Shown: positions 1-10,500 of the stretch, in pieces
How the letters are laid out: each line of letters opens with the position of its first letter
Numbering within the stretch: the stretch's first letter is position 1
NCBI GenBank assembly: GCA_024231955.1
Contig: JAAEPZ010000249.1
Coordinates: 74,127-134,100 of the forward strand
Origin: a bacterium
GTDB taxonomy: Bacteria; Krumholzibacteriota; Krumholzibacteriia; JACNKJ01
Direction of reading: 5' to 3'
DNA: 59,974 nucleotides
The notes under the pieces: model-generated
Told to the model about the DNA's origin: nothing
The model's input: the letters and a program-made list of their open reading frames with translations, nothing else
Databases searched by the model: none
Made by a program: the position numbers and the translations under genes

Positions 1-401
1 CGGAAACCTGGTCACCCGAAAACGCCCGCGCCGCCATGGCAGCGGGCGAATTTGTTATCGCCGCCGGGGGGATCGGGCAACCCCACTTCTCAACGGACAC
101 GACTGCCGCCTTGCGGGCGATCGAGATCAAGGCCGATGTCCTGCTCAAAGCCACAACGGTTGACGGTGTTTTCTCCGCCGATCCGCGTGTGGATTCCGCT
201 GCTGAATTTCTGCCCCGCCTCAGTTACGACGAAGTATTGCGCCGGCATCTGAAAATCATGGATGCAACGGCATTTGCGCTCTGCCGGGATTTCTCCCTGC
301 CGATGCGGATCTTCAATTTTTCGGAACCGGACATACTCAATCGCATCCTTTCGGGAGAGGAGCTGGGCAGTCTGGTTTTTCAGGAGGAGCCGAATGATTG
401 A
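1..401 (+). CDS. pyrH: UMP kinase (uridylate kinase), C-terminal part
   Basis: The reading frame is open from the window edge, so the start lies upstream; about 132 residues are visible. UMP kinase phosphorylates UMP to UDP in pyrimidine nucleotide synthesis in the cytoplasm. The visible part has the family's glycine-rich stretch before the STDTTAALRA segment, then the EIKADVLLKAT and VDGVFSADPR motifs of the amino-acid-kinase fold, and the conserved end around KIMDATAFALCRD. The stop overlaps the start of frr by 8 bases, the usual pyrH-frr order, which implies translational coupling. Nothing looks broken; it is only cut by the window. Confidence 0.95.
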   Translation, partial: ETWSPENARAAMAAGEFVIAAGGIGQPHFSTDTTAALRAIEIKADVLLKATTVDGVFSADPRVDSAAEFLPRLSYDEVLRRHLKIMDATAFALCRDFSLPMRIFNFSEPDILNRILSGEELGSLVFQEEPND

Positions 402-951
402 CGAATTGTTGAAAGATGTTGAAGCGCGTATGGGGAAATCCTGCAAGGCAACAGAGCAGGAGTTCTCGCAAGTGCGTGCAGGTCGGGCCAGCACCGCGCT
501 GCTCGATTCCATCCGTGTGGATTACTACGGTACACCGACCCCGCTCAACCAGGTCGCCAGTGTGGCGGTGCCCGAGGCACGCCTGCTGACCGTATCGCCC
601 TGGGAAAAGCCGCTGCTGTCCGCCATTGAAAAGGCGATTCTGGCCGCCAATATCGGCCTGACGCCCGGCAATGACGGCAATGTGATCCGGATCCCTATTC
701 CACCGCTGACTGAGGAGCGCCGCAAGGAGCTCGTCAAACGGGTCAAGCAGCTCGCTGAGGACGGGCGTGTTGCGATCCGCAATGTTCGCCGCAGTGGCAT
801 AGACCAGGCGAAGCAGGCCCAGAAGGGGCAGGATATCACCGAGGATGATCTCAAGAGAGTCAGCGACAAGATTCAGAAGCTGACCGACCGCTTCATCGCC
901 GATCTGGACAAGGTTCTTGACGGCAAGATAGCGGAGATCATGGAGGTCTGA
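394..951 (+). CDS. frr: Ribosome recycling factor
   Basis: The protein has 185 residues, exactly the usual length. RRF acts with EF-G to split the post-termination ribosome. The N-terminus (MIDELLKDVEARMGKS) and the conserved VRAGRAS and NIGLTPGNDG segments identify it, as does the long helical C-terminal part rich in K, R and E. The ATG at 394 was chosen because an AGGAG sequence precedes it by about 5 bases and the product then has normal length; an in-frame ATG further upstream would add residues with no counterpart in the family. It overlaps pyrH and is followed closely by uppS. Confidence 0.97.
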   Translation: MIDELLKDVEARMGKSCKATEQEFSQVRAGRASTALLDSIRVDYYGTPTPLNQVASVAVPEARLLTVSPWEKPLLSAIEKAILAANIGLTPGNDGNVIRIPIPPLTEERRKELVKRVKQLAEDGRVAIRNVRRSGIDQAKQAQKGQDITEDDLKRVSDKIQKLTDRFIADLDKVLDGKIAEIMEV

Positions 952-980
952 TGCTTCGGCATCAAGACTGACGGTAATCC

Positions 981-1706
981 ATGAAAAATCAAGTTCTGGC
1001 AAATGGTAACCTGCCCCGACACATTGCGATCATTATGGATGGCAATGGCCGGTGGGCCAAGAAGCGCTTGCAGCCCCGCATCATGGGGCATCGTGCCGGG
1101 CGTAAGGCCGTCAAACGCACGGTGGAAGCTGCCGCCGAACTCGGTGTCGACTGTCTGACCCTGTACACGTTCTCCACTGAAAACTGGAAACGACCCACCG
1201 ATGAGGTTGATGCTCTTCTGGCTTTCCTGGCGGAGGTTCTGGAGAGCGAGTTCCTCCGCCTGGCGGAGAACAATATCCGGTTGGTCAGTATGGGGCGATT
1301 GCATAACCTGCCCGACGTCGTACTCAAAACGCTGGAGCGAACTCAGGCGCAGCTGGCGGACAATACCGGAATGGTCCTCAACCTCGCTTTGAGCTACAGC
1401 GGACACTGTGAAATCGTGGATGCGGCCCGCGCTTTCGCCGAGAAGGTCAAGACTGGTGAAGCCGCGATCTCCGATCTGGATGCGGCGAGTTTTGAGCAGT
1501 ACCTCTATCGTCCCGAATTGCCCCCCGTCGATCTGTTGATCAGAACCAGTGGGGAACAGCGACTCAGCAATTTCTGCCTGTGGCAGCTGGCCTACTCCGA
1601 AATTCACAACTCAGCCAAGCTCTGGCCCGATTTCAAAGCGGAAGACCTATACAAGGCCATTTTGGACTACCAGGGACGGGAGAGACGTTTTGGGAAACTC
1701 TGCTGA
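981..1706 (+). CDS. uppS: Isoprenyl transferase (undecaprenyl diphosphate synthase)
   Basis: A cis-prenyltransferase of 241 residues that extends farnesyl diphosphate with isopentenyl diphosphate to make the C55 lipid carrier for peptidoglycan and other envelope glycans. Seen directly: the IMDGNGRWA motif with the catalytic Asp near residue 20, the GHRAGRKA segment, the TLYTFSTENW motif and the LLIRTSGEQRLSNF motif near the C-terminus. Length and motif order are normal. It sits 29 bases after frr and overlaps cdsA, so it is probably part of the pyrH-to-rseP operon. Confidence 0.97.
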   Translation: MKNQVLANGNLPRHIAIIMDGNGRWAKKRLQPRIMGHRAGRKAVKRTVEAAAELGVDCLTLYTFSTENWKRPTDEVDALLAFLAEVLESEFLRLAENNIRLVSMGRLHNLPDVVLKTLERTQAQLADNTGMVLNLALSYSGHCEIVDAARAFAEKVKTGEAAISDLDAASFEQYLYRPELPPVDLLIRTSGEQRLSNFCLWQLAYSEIHNSAKLWPDFKAEDLYKAILDYQGRERRFGKLC

Positions 1707-2598
1707 TCGGAAGACATCCAGATTCTCCTCACTGGGTTGGCGTCTGTTGGGCGCGGCTCTCCTCGTTCCGGCTTTCATCTTCATTTTCCTCGAGGGCGGC
1801 TGGCTGATTCTGGTTGCCAACTGCCTGTGGATCAGCAAGCTGCTGCATGAGTTCAGTAAAATGGCCGACTCCCGCGGCCACCGCAGGCTATTCCCCGCCC
1901 TGCTCCCTTTTCTGCTGGCCATCATCATTGCCTGCCACTGCTGGGGCAGTTCGGCCGGGATGGCAATGTTCACCGCCGCCTGCCTGCTCGTTATGATGTT
2001 CGATGCGTTGCGGGGGCGGATCGAAAACGCCTCGGCGACCTGCAGCGAGAAGATTATGGTGATCTTCTATCTGGGACTTCTGCCCGGCTACTGGCTTCTG
2101 CTCCGCAGGTTGCCGCTTGAATTCGATCTGGACTATGCGCTCGGCGGCAAGTGGTTGCTGTTTGCCGGTGGCGTGACCTGGCTCAGCGACACCTTTGCCT
2201 ACTTTGTCGGTGTCCTGATCGGACGCCACAAACTCAAGTCGGCGGTCAGCCCCCAAAAGACCATTGAGGGGATGATCGGCGGTCTGGTCGGCGCCGTGAT
2301 CAGCGCCATCCTGCTGGCGCCGCACTTCATCAAGGTTCCTCTGGTTCAAGATGGCGAAACCCTTGGTGAACTGGTGCCTCTGCTGGTCACCTGGCAGGCC
2401 GTGCTGGCGGGTGTGGTCATCGCCCTGTCCAGTCAACTTGGTGACCTCTTCGAATCGCTCCTCAAACGGGACGCAGCGGTCAAGGACAGCGGCAAGGAGA
2501 TTCCCGGCCACGGTGGTTTCCTGGATCGTGTGGACAGCATGCTCTTCAGTTTGCCCGTCTTCTACTATTTCCTCTTCTGGGTGTTGTCGACCTCATGA
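1690..2598 (+). CDS. cdsA: Phosphatidate cytidylyltransferase
   Basis: An integral membrane enzyme of about 302 residues that makes CDP-diacylglycerol from CTP and phosphatidic acid. Several hydrophobic segments are visible, and the C-terminal part carries the family signature: SPQKTIEG, then SQLGDLFESLLKRDAAVKDSG, ending in IPGHGGFLDRVDS. There is no ATG near the expected start. TTG at 1690 is preferred because a GGGAGAG sequence precedes it by about 7 bases; this gives a 17-base overlap with uppS. The stop overlaps the dxr start. The start is the uncertain part, the identity is not. Confidence 0.93.
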   Translation: MGNSADRKTSRFSSLGWRLLGAALLVPAFIFIFLEGGWLILVANCLWISKLLHEFSKMADSRGHRRLFPALLPFLLAIIIACHCWGSSAGMAMFTAACLLVMMFDALRGRIENASATCSEKIMVIFYLGLLPGYWLLLRRLPLEFDLDYALGGKWLLFAGGVTWLSDTFAYFVGVLIGRHKLKSAVSPQKTIEGMIGGLVGAVISAILLAPHFIKVPLVQDGETLGELVPLLVTWQAVLAGVVIALSSQLGDLFESLLKRDAAVKDSGKEIPGHGGFLDRVDSMLFSLPVFYYFLFWVLSTS

Positions 2599-3755
2599 AA
2601 AAAGTCATCCTCTGCGGCGCTTCAGGAAGTATCGGAGGGGATACGCTCGCCATCCTGCGCGAATTCCCGAACCGTTTCACCCTTGTCGGCCTGAGTGTCC
2701 ACACCAATACGACCCGTCTGACACAGTGGATCGGAGAGTTCAAACCCGCGCGTATTCTGATCAGCGATCCCGCATCCCGGGCTGCCTGGCTTGAGCTCAA
2801 TCGTGAGCATGAAGCTCTGCTGCTCCCGGAGGATGCCCAGGCGGCGGACATGCCTGCCGAGGATGCGGACATCGTCGTCAATGGCATCATGGGTTTCGCG
2901 GGACTGGCCGTCACCCTGGCCGCCCTGGAGCTGGATCTGGACGTGGCTTTGGCCAACAAGGAGTCCCTGGTCTGCGGCGGTCAATATCTGCAGCGGAAGC
3001 GCGCCTCCTCCCGCGGGCTGCTGTTGCCGGTGGACAGCGAGCACAGTGCACTGTGGCAGCTGCTGCAGGGACGGCCGGAGGGCTCCGTCAATCGGGTCTG
3101 GTTGACCGCCTCGGGCGGGCCGTTTCGAACCTGGACCGGATCCGGGATGAGGGCGGTGACGCCTGAGCAGGCCCTGAATCATCCGACCTGGCGGATGGGT
3201 CCTAAGATCACCATCGACTCCGCGACACTGATCAACAAGGGGCTCGAGGTGATCGAGGCCTCGTTGCTGTTCGATATCCCCGCTGACGACATTGGCGTGC
3301 TGGTGCACCCGACCTCCACGGCTCACGCATTGGTCGAGTTTTCCGACAGCTCGGTTATCTGTCAGATGGCGTCGCCCGACATGCGTCAGCCGATTCTCCA
3401 GGCGTTGTGTCATCCCGATTGTCCCGAGTCCTCCTATGGGCGACTCGACTTCGACGGGGTGCTGAATCTCACTTTCGAACCGCTGGACGACGAGCGCTTC
3501 CCGGCAGTGAAGCTGGCCAGGCTGGCGCTGAATCTTGGGGGCACGACACCACTGGCCTTCAATGCGGCCGACGAGGTGGCGGTCGAGGCGTTTCTGGCGG
3601 GGGAGCTTGATTTTCCCGGCATCGTCGAAGCGGTTCAGGCCGTTATCGAAATGACCGATTGGAAGAGTGAGGATACTTTTACTAATTTACAACTGGCGGA
3701 CCTGCGTGCGAGAGAAATGACAAAATCCTGGCTGGCGAAGCGACCGATAAACTAA
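2595..3755 (+). CDS. dxr: 1-deoxy-D-xylulose 5-phosphate reductoisomerase
   Basis: The protein has 386 residues and catalyses the committed step of the MEP pathway, making 2-C-methyl-D-erythritol 4-phosphate with NADPH. The N-terminal nucleotide-binding motif GASGSIGGDTL, the NKESLVCGG segment, the VDSEHSALWQ metal-site segment, the SGGPFRTWT loop and the NHPTWRMGPKITIDSATLINKGLE signature region (quoted in part) are all in order. It overlaps cdsA by 4 bases (ATGA). Together with uppS and cdsA it puts isoprenoid supply and lipid-carrier synthesis in one transcript. Confidence 0.97.
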   Translation: MKKVILCGASGSIGGDTLAILREFPNRFTLVGLSVHTNTTRLTQWIGEFKPARILISDPASRAAWLELNREHEALLLPEDAQAADMPAEDADIVVNGIMGFAGLAVTLAALELDLDVALANKESLVCGGQYLQRKRASSRGLLLPVDSEHSALWQLLQGRPEGSVNRVWLTASGGPFRTWTGSGMRAVTPEQALNHPTWRMGPKITIDSATLINKGLEVIEASLLFDIPADDIGVLVHPTSTAHALVEFSDSSVICQMASPDMRQPILQALCHPDCPESSYGRLDFDGVLNLTFEPLDDERFPAVKLARLALNLGGTTPLAFNAADEVAVEAFLAGELDFPGIVEAVQAVIEMTDWKSEDTFTNLQLADLRAREMTKSWLAKRPIN

Positions 3756-3801
3756 CCGCTTACCCGGACCTTCATCCGTCAGGCCTAAACACGGGAGTAT
3801 C

Positions 3802-5133
3802 ATGTTCAGCATCATCCTGGCTGGAATCTTTACGATCGGCATCATCATCTTCATCCACGAGTTGGGGCATTACCTGGCCGCTCGCGCCGTGGGCATCCAT
3901 GTCCACCGTTTCTCGCTGGGTTTCGGTCCGATCCTGTTTCGCTGGCACGCCTTCTCGACCGAGTGGGCCCTGAGTCTGCTCCCTTTTGGCGGTTATGTGA
4001 AGATGGCCGGTATGGCCGACGCCCCCATGGAGGGGGAGGAGGTCGATGACGAGGCCCTGCTTCCGCCCGAAAAGCTGTTCCGCAACAAGTCGGTGGGCAA
4101 ACGGCTGCTGGCCATCGTGGCCGGTCCGCTGGCCAACCTGATTCTGGCGCTCCTGCTCAGTATCGCCACGCTGCATTATCAGGGTGAGCAGATCATACCC
4201 GACACGCTCCTCTCGGGCCCCACGGCCGGCAGTCCCGCTGCGGAGGCGGGGATCGTTGCCGGGGACCGGATTGTCGCCTGGGACGGCGTAGCAGTCGACA
4301 ACTGGAATCAGCTTTTCGTTCTGATCAACGATTCCGATGAGTCGACATTCAATTTCACCACCGAACGGGATGGCGAGTTGCGGGACATATCGCTCAATCT
4401 GGTTGACGGGAACGGCGACCCCGTGCTCTCCGGATTGGGTTATACTCTCGACTGCCGCGTCGGGAAGGTGCTCAAGGATGGTCCCGCCGATCAGGTGGGC
4501 TTGCGGCATGGCGACAGGATCCTGAACGTCAACGGCAAAGAGGTCACCTTTTTCTCCGAGATCTCCGAGATAATCAACAGCATTCCCGAAGAGGAGGTCC
4601 ATCTCGTCTGGGAGCGGGAGGGTGAGTTGCTGGAGGGCACCGTGATGGTGCAGGCCGCCGACGTACCTGATCCCGAGGAGGAGGGGCGGCTGATGAAGGC
4701 CGGTCGGATCTTCTACGAACCCTATCGCGACTGGCGCCCCTACAAATTCAGCGAGAGCATCTCCCTGGGATCGCAGCAGGTATTTCTGTGGAGCAAGGTG
4801 ACCCTGAGTTGGATCGGCAAGATGATCGCCGGCCAGGGGAACAAGGATTCGGTTGGGGGGCCGATAACCATCTTCCGGGCTGCCGGCGAAATGGCGCGCT
4901 GGGGTTTCAACCGTCTACTCACATTCATCGCGTTCTTCAGTACGCAGCTCTTCCTGCTGAATCTGTTGCCCATCCCCGTACTTGATGGCGGGCATATCGT
5001 CTTCCTCACGCTTGAGGGCGCCGGGGTACCGATGTCGGAGACCTGGCGGATTCGACTGACGACTGTGGGGATGGTCCTGATTCTGGGCCTGATGGCCTGG
5101 ATCGTCGTGCTGGATATCGTGAAATTGTTCTAG
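3802..5133 (+). CDS. rseP: RseP-type site-2 zinc metalloprotease
   Basis: An inner-membrane intramembrane protease of 443 residues. The first membrane segment holds the zinc motif HELGH (residues 19-23), and the C-terminal part has the third ligand in NLLPIPVLDGGH. Two PDZ-like regions lie between (roughly residues 125-200 and 215-290), as in RseP of proteobacteria. RseP family members cut anti-sigma factors and leftover signal peptides. The position after dxr matches many genomes. The gene ends 30 bases before the end of an opposing lipoprotein gene. No anti-sigma factor or sigma-E gene is present in the window, so the substrate is unknown. Confidence 0.95.
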   Translation: MFSIILAGIFTIGIIIFIHELGHYLAARAVGIHVHRFSLGFGPILFRWHAFSTEWALSLLPFGGYVKMAGMADAPMEGEEVDDEALLPPEKLFRNKSVGKRLLAIVAGPLANLILALLLSIATLHYQGEQIIPDTLLSGPTAGSPAAEAGIVAGDRIVAWDGVAVDNWNQLFVLINDSDESTFNFTTERDGELRDISLNLVDGNGDPVLSGLGYTLDCRVGKVLKDGPADQVGLRHGDRILNVNGKEVTFFSEISEIINSIPEEEVHLVWEREGELLEGTVMVQAADVPDPEEEGRLMKAGRIFYEPYRDWRPYKFSESISLGSQQVFLWSKVTLSWIGKMIAGQGNKDSVGGPITIFRAAGEMARWGFNRLLTFIAFFSTQLFLLNLLPIPVLDGGHIVFLTLEGAGVPMSETWRIRLTTVGMVLILGLMAWIVVLDIVKLF

Positions 5134-5162
5134 CTTGGGAGAGATGGGGCAAGCTGACGGCG

Positions 5163-5510
5163 TCAGGGTTGATTCATCATGATTTTTTTCCGGCGCACGA
5201 TTTCGTCGAATACGAGGGACCACCGTTCGGGATCCCGGGCAGTGATCTCAGCCATCACGACCTGTAGGGAATCCGTCGGAAAGTCGAAGGCGAGGAAGTT
5301 CCACCTTGATTCGGCTGCATCGTCTTTGGATGCGGAGAGATGGCGAGCTTCGACAAGCCGCAGATACTGCTCCACGACAAAAATCTCATCGGGCGTGAGC
5401 ACAATTGCATCCTCCGACGAGTCGTTATTCGTGCAGGAGCCCAGGGTGATGACCAGGCTGAGCAGAAAGATGGGGACAATCCGTTTGAGGATGGTGTTAA
5501 CTCCTGACAT
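5163..5510 (-). CDS. Small predicted lipoprotein, function unknown
   Basis: The product is about 115 residues, with a positively charged start, a hydrophobic stretch and a lipobox-like end (ITLGSC), so it is probably exported and lipid-anchored at the cysteine. The mature part is acidic and probably helical (LTPDEIFVVEQYLRLVEARH), without a domain I recognise. An ATG six codons further upstream (5528) is also possible; 5510 gives a more typical signal peptide. The gene is inverted relative to the flanking rseP and tamA-like genes, converging on rseP and diverging from tamA with only about 58 bases between the two starts. Confidence 0.7.
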   Translation of the reverse strand: MSGVNTILKRIVPIFLLSLVITLGSCTNNDSSEDAIVLTPDEIFVVEQYLRLVEARHLSASKDDAAESRWNFLAFDFPTDSLQVVMAEITARDPERWSLVFDEIVRRKKIMMNQP

Positions 5511-5568
5511 GTCGGCCTTTCCATGCATGAGTACAATCTACGGAAGAACAGGGGATCTGTCAAAGGTG

Positions 5569-7563
5569 ATGCGCATCGGCGTGTTTACTCTGTTCTGTTT
5601 GCTGGGTTTCCTCTGTCTGATCCCATTCGCGGCGGCAGCCTCCGAGAATGAGGGACAGCCGCTGATCCTCAGTATCGAGTTCGACGGCAACCTGTCCATC
5701 CCGGCTGGTGAACTCAAGGATCTCATGCGCACTCGCGCTCCCCGCATCTTTCAGCTCTTCAATCATCCTCGCTATGTTCGTGACTGGTTGCGTAGCGACC
5801 TGGCCGTGCTGGCCGCCCATTACCATCAGGCGGGCTTCTACGACGTTCAGATCATTGCCCATCCCGAACGGGATATTATCTACGATGCCGACCTCAACGG
5901 CGTGTATGTCAAGATCCATATCATCGAGGGGAAGCGCCGCTACCTCAATCGGATCACATTCGAACCGCAACTCGAGGGGGATGAGGAGGATGTTCTGCGG
6001 CTGCTCCGCTTGCGACAGGGCGCGCCGTTCGATCCCCAGGCACCGGGCATGGATGTGTTCACGATCACCCGCTCCCTCCAGGACGAGGGCTACTTCGCCG
6101 CGCGGGTGTGGTACGAGTCCATACCTCACGAAACCCCCGCGCATGCCTCTGCCGACTCCATCGATATTCACTTCCTGATCGAGCACGATCTGCCCGCCCG
6201 GCTGGGAGAGATCCGCATCGAAGGCGGCGACTTGCCCGAGGAGCTGATTCTCCGGGAGATGAATGTCGAGCGGGGGGAGCGGCTGCGGCTGGATGATATC
6301 CTGCAGAGCAAGCAGAACCTGTACGACACCGGTTTCTTCCGCCTGGTGAACTACCGAATAGAGCAGAGACCACGCGTCGCCGGTGCGGTGGAGGATGTCC
6401 TCGACCTCGTCTGGCTCCTGCGGGAGCGGAAGATGGCGGCGGTGGAGACGGGGATCGGTGTGGGTACCGTCGATGGCCTTCGGCTTGTCGGCGGGTGGAG
6501 CCATCGCAACCTGTTCAATCAGGGACGGCGACTCAGTCTGAACGGCATGGTCAGTTTCAAGGATAACAGCGAGGGTGAGTTCGGACGCAGCTTCGAACGG
6601 GAAGCGCTGGAGTACAGCTTCATGCGCATAGCGCGGCTGCGGGCCTATCTCTCTCTGCTGCTGTTCCGTGAGCAGGATTATGAGCAGGAGATGACCGCGA
6701 CGAATCTGGAGACGCGTGCGATCCGCTTCAGTGCGGCCCGCCGGATCAATCCGGTGACCATCCTCAAGGTGCGTGAGCAGTTTGATATCCTGTACCAGCG
6801 GCAAAGGACAGATATTGAGGTGGAGAGCCAGCCCAATACCAATACCCGCTCTCTGAGTCTGATTCTCGATCATGACAGCCGCAACGACTATTTCAGTCCG
6901 TCCCGAGGAACCAGGTCGCAGTTCAGCTACGAGATTGCGGGTGGCCTGCAGGGTGGGGACAATCACTTCCACCGCCTGCAGTGGTCAATGAGTCGACACA
7001 AGAAGATAACGGGCGGCGTGTTGGCGCATCGCCTCTTCCTGGGCACGGTCTGGTCCTTCGGAGAAAGCCGCGCCGATCCGGGATTGGGTGTACCCGGTGA
7101 CGGCGTCCCCTTCGAAGAGCGCTTCTATTGCGGCGGCGGCTCCACGGTACGCGGGTATCGGGACAACAGCCTGGGCCCGTTGCTCGATTCCTCCGAGGGG
7201 ATCGTGAACTCCGGGCTGCATGATTCCTCCCTGCCCGAGTACATGATGGGGGGGCGGATGATGCTCGTCGCCAATATCGAATGGCGCTTCCCGATCAGCA
7301 TTATGGGTCATGACCTTTTCCGGGGAGTGTTTTTCTTCGATGCAGGCAACTCCTGGTTGAATCTGGACGAGATCAACATCAATGCGGCCTTCCCCTGGCA
7401 GCCGGGCAAGAGAGATGACCGCACCCGCATCTTCTACAGCATGGGTCTGGGTTTCCGCTACATCACGCCACTGACCGTGATCAGAATCGACTACGGTTTC
7501 CCGTTGCAGAACATCGGGGATAATTCGGGTCGTTGGCACCTGAGTTTGGGGCAGACGTTCTGA
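5569..7563 (+). CDS. tamA: Omp85-family outer membrane protein, TamA-like
   Basis: The product is 664 residues with a clear signal peptide ending in AAAASENEG. The N-terminal half looks like three POTRA modules (segments such as LSIEFDGN, IEGKRRYLNRITF and RLGEIRIEGG); the C-terminal half is a predicted beta-barrel with the Omp85 lid motif STVRGYRDNSLGP and an aromatic end. Three POTRA domains and the adjoining tamB suggest TamA rather than BamA, which usually has five. TamA and TamB help insert outer-membrane proteins or move lipids to the outer membrane. ATG 5569 lies just after the predicted leader context; earlier in-frame codons would place a long non-signal stretch in front. The last base of its stop is shared with the tamB start. 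Confidence 0.85.
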   Translation: MRIGVFTLFCLLGFLCLIPFAAAASENEGQPLILSIEFDGNLSIPAGELKDLMRTRAPRIFQLFNHPRYVRDWLRSDLAVLAAHYHQAGFYDVQIIAHPERDIIYDADLNGVYVKIHIIEGKRRYLNRITFEPQLEGDEEDVLRLLRLRQGAPFDPQAPGMDVFTITRSLQDEGYFAARVWYESIPHETPAHASADSIDIHFLIEHDLPARLGEIRIEGGDLPEELILREMNVERGERLRLDDILQSKQNLYDTGFFRLVNYRIEQRPRVAGAVEDVLDLVWLLRERKMAAVETGIGVGTVDGLRLVGGWSHRNLFNQGRRLSLNGMVSFKDNSEGEFGRSFEREALEYSFMRIARLRAYLSLLLFREQDYEQEMTATNLETRAIRFSAARRINPVTILKVREQFDILYQRQRTDIEVESQPNTNTRSLSLILDHDSRNDYFSPSRGTRSQFSYEIAGGLQGGDNHFHRLQWSMSRHKKITGGVLAHRLFLGTVWSFGESRADPGLGVPGDGVPFEERFYCGGGSTVRGYRDNSLGPLLDSSEGIVNSGLHDSSLPEYMMGGRMMLVANIEWRFPISIMGHDLFRGVFFFDAGNSWLNLDEININAAFPWQPGKRDDRTRIFYSMGLGFRYITPLTVIRIDYGFPLQNIGDNSGRWHLSLGQTF

Positions 7564-10500
7564 TGAAACGGAAGATCCGCAACAGCACCCTGATTGCCGC
7601 TCTGGCTTTTCTGCTCATCCTCACGGGGGTGGTGGCGCTCCTCAAGTGGCGCGATGACTGGGTGGGCGAGAAGCTGGCGAGTTACATCACTCGCAACCTC
7701 CTCAGCGAGCGGGGCTACTCGTTGAGTATCGAGCGCTGCGACGGCAACCTGGATGGCCACTTCGTCTTCAACAATGTCGTGGTGCGCTATACGGGGGGGC
7801 GACGCGTGCCGTTCGATCTCTTCCGCGCCGATGTCGTGGATATCACCTTCGAACCGCTGAGCATGATGAGGGGCGATTTCCACGGTTCCGCTCTGACGGT
7901 GGAGGGTGGTGAGTTGCGCGCCTTCGGAATGGGGGAGAGTAACGACTGGGCCTATCCCGGCTTTGATCCGGAGCCGGGTGTGCGCAGCGAGATCGAATTC
8001 AGCCTCCAGACGGTCCGGTTCAACGACCTCCTCATCATTCGTGAAATCGAGGCGGAGCTGGATTCGGTCAGAGTCCGAAATACGGATTTCAGTATTTACC
8101 GCAACGCCATCGGCACCTCCGTGGATATCGAGCGGATGGCCGTCCACCAACCGGCTGCTCCCCAGGTCCAGCTGCGGGGACGCTTCTTCCTGCGGGAGGG
8201 CGGCTCCATCACTCTGGCCGGAGTGCGGATGCACGTCCAGCGCTCACGCATCGAAATGCGCGGCTATGTCGAGTTGAACGAGGGGCCGAGTGTCGATCTT
8301 GATGTGAGGATGGTGCCGCTCTACTTCGAGGAGACTGCAGCCGCGTTCGGCGCCGAGGTCATCACCGGAAGTCACCTTACCGGTGATGTCCATGTCAGCG
8401 GTCGCCCCGATACGCTTCTGGTCAACGGCCAGGTCTCCGGCGACATCTACGATTTCCAGTTGGAGGATATGACCTTCAACGGCACCTACTCCGATTGCGT
8501 CTTCGACTTCGAGCACATGGAGGGGGTCCTCAACAACAACCAGGTGCGTGGAGAGGCGCTGTTTACGCTGCCTGTCGCAGGACACCAGTTCGGATTCGAG
8601 ATAGACGGCGCAGTGGATACCTTCAACCTGGCCACATTCATCGGCGAGGGGCTGGAGACGAATCTGAGTGGCGATGTGGTCGCTTATGATCGCGGCCTGG
8701 GCCAGCATTTCATTCTCGATCTTGGGCCCGGCACGGTGGACATGTACGAATTCCGCGAAGCCCTGGGCGATATGAATCTGCGCGAGGATACTCTGCTTTT
8801 TCAGGGTCTGCAGGTTCTGGACGACGGACTCGATCTCACGCTGCTGGGGGTCATTCACCCCAGCCAGAACTTCATTGATGTCACGGCAAACGGCGTCAGT
8901 CTGTCCTCCAACCTGTTCCGGTACTTCTCCGGCGACTCCTGCTCCGAGGGGGAACTTGATTTCGAAAGCCGCTTCGTGGGAGATCTGGGCGGACCCCGTT
9001 TCGAATTGACCGGCAGATTGAATGGTGCCGAGTATCTGGGGATCGGGCTCGACACCGCCGACCTTGAGCTGGAGACCGATTCACTGACTCTCAGCCCGAT
9101 GAAGATCCACCTTGAGGGGGAGCGGGTGCGTCGGTTTGGTCTGGATTTCGATCAGGTCTATGTCGATGCCTCCGCCCTGGAGGACACGGTCAAGCTGACC
9201 TATGTCTCGTTGGATTCCGAATCGGGCAAAGTCGTGGCCAACGGTACCGTTCTGCCCCTGGAATTGCCGCCGCGCACCATACTCGAAAACCTGTGGGTGC
9301 GCTGGCTGGGTACCGATTGGATCAATCGGGACGAGTTGAATATCGCAATCGCCGACAGCCTTTTCCAAATCGCTCCGACTCGCTGGAACTCCCCGCGGGG
9401 CGGGGTGGAGATTGCCTGGGGGCAAACCGATTCATCCGAGGACAGGATCATCTTCAAGGAGCTGGATCTGGGTCAGCTCAATCCCTGGATCCCGGAGTTC
9501 CTGGATACCGATGGCACCGTCAATGCCGAGTTGACGCGTCTGCCCGATGGCGGCTTCAGCCTGGAGGCGAGCATCACCGACGCCCTGCTGGGCGGTCTGC
9601 CCGCCGGGGATCTGGGGCTCAATCTGCGTTGGGTCGGTGATTCGCTTTTCGTCGACCAACTTGTCTGGGCACTTGATGGGGAGCGGGGAGCGGTCATGCG
9701 GGGGCGTTTCTCCGGCATGCCCCCCGCATCCGCCGACCTCGGGGTGTTGGGTGAATTCAGGAGCGAGGAGCTGCTCTGCGACCTGACGATCGAGGCGACC
9801 AACTTCCCGGTTGAGAGATTCGAAAGCCTGCGGGCCGATCCCGATAGTCTGGTCGGGGACTTTACGGGGGGCATCCAATTGAGCGGACCGCTCGCCAAGC
9901 CGACAATCGCCTCCGATGCCAGGCTTGAGAATTTTCGACTGGGAACGGTTGACCTCGACCTGCTCCGCTGGACAATCCGGCCCGAGGTCGAGAATATGAG
10001 GATCTCCCACCTGGAGATTGTCCGTGGGGAATCCTTCCTGGACGGCTGGCTGGTGCTGCCGTTGGAGCTGTCCATCTTGAATCGACCCCGCTTGAGGGAG
10101 TCGGGGGAGATCTCGGGCGATCTGCACCTGACCGGACGAGGTGAGGATCTCCTCGGCCCGGTGTGGTTCCTGGCCGAGGCGGAGGGGGATCTCGATGGTG
10201 ATCTCAACCTGGCGGGCAGCCTGGCGCAACCGGAGGCCACCGGCTATATCCGCGTTCGCGACGGGATGATGCGGCTGGCGGGTTGGGAGGAGAAGCTCGT
10301 CGACCTGAATGCCGATGCAGTGTTCCAGGGCGACACACTGCAGCTGCTGTCCGCGCACTCCCGTGAGGGACTGAAGTGGTCCAATGAGCAGAACGGGGAG
10401 ATTGCCGGAGATGGCTGGGTCACCTGGTGGGGACCCTTCCGCTACCTCCTCAGAGCGGACGGCACCAATGTCGCCGTCGGCACGTTGCCGTTCTTCAACG

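Noticed and set aside
5560..6972. A 470-codon open frame on the minus strand
   Set aside because: It is antisense to the TamA-like gene, which has a signal peptide, POTRA modules and the VRGY motif.
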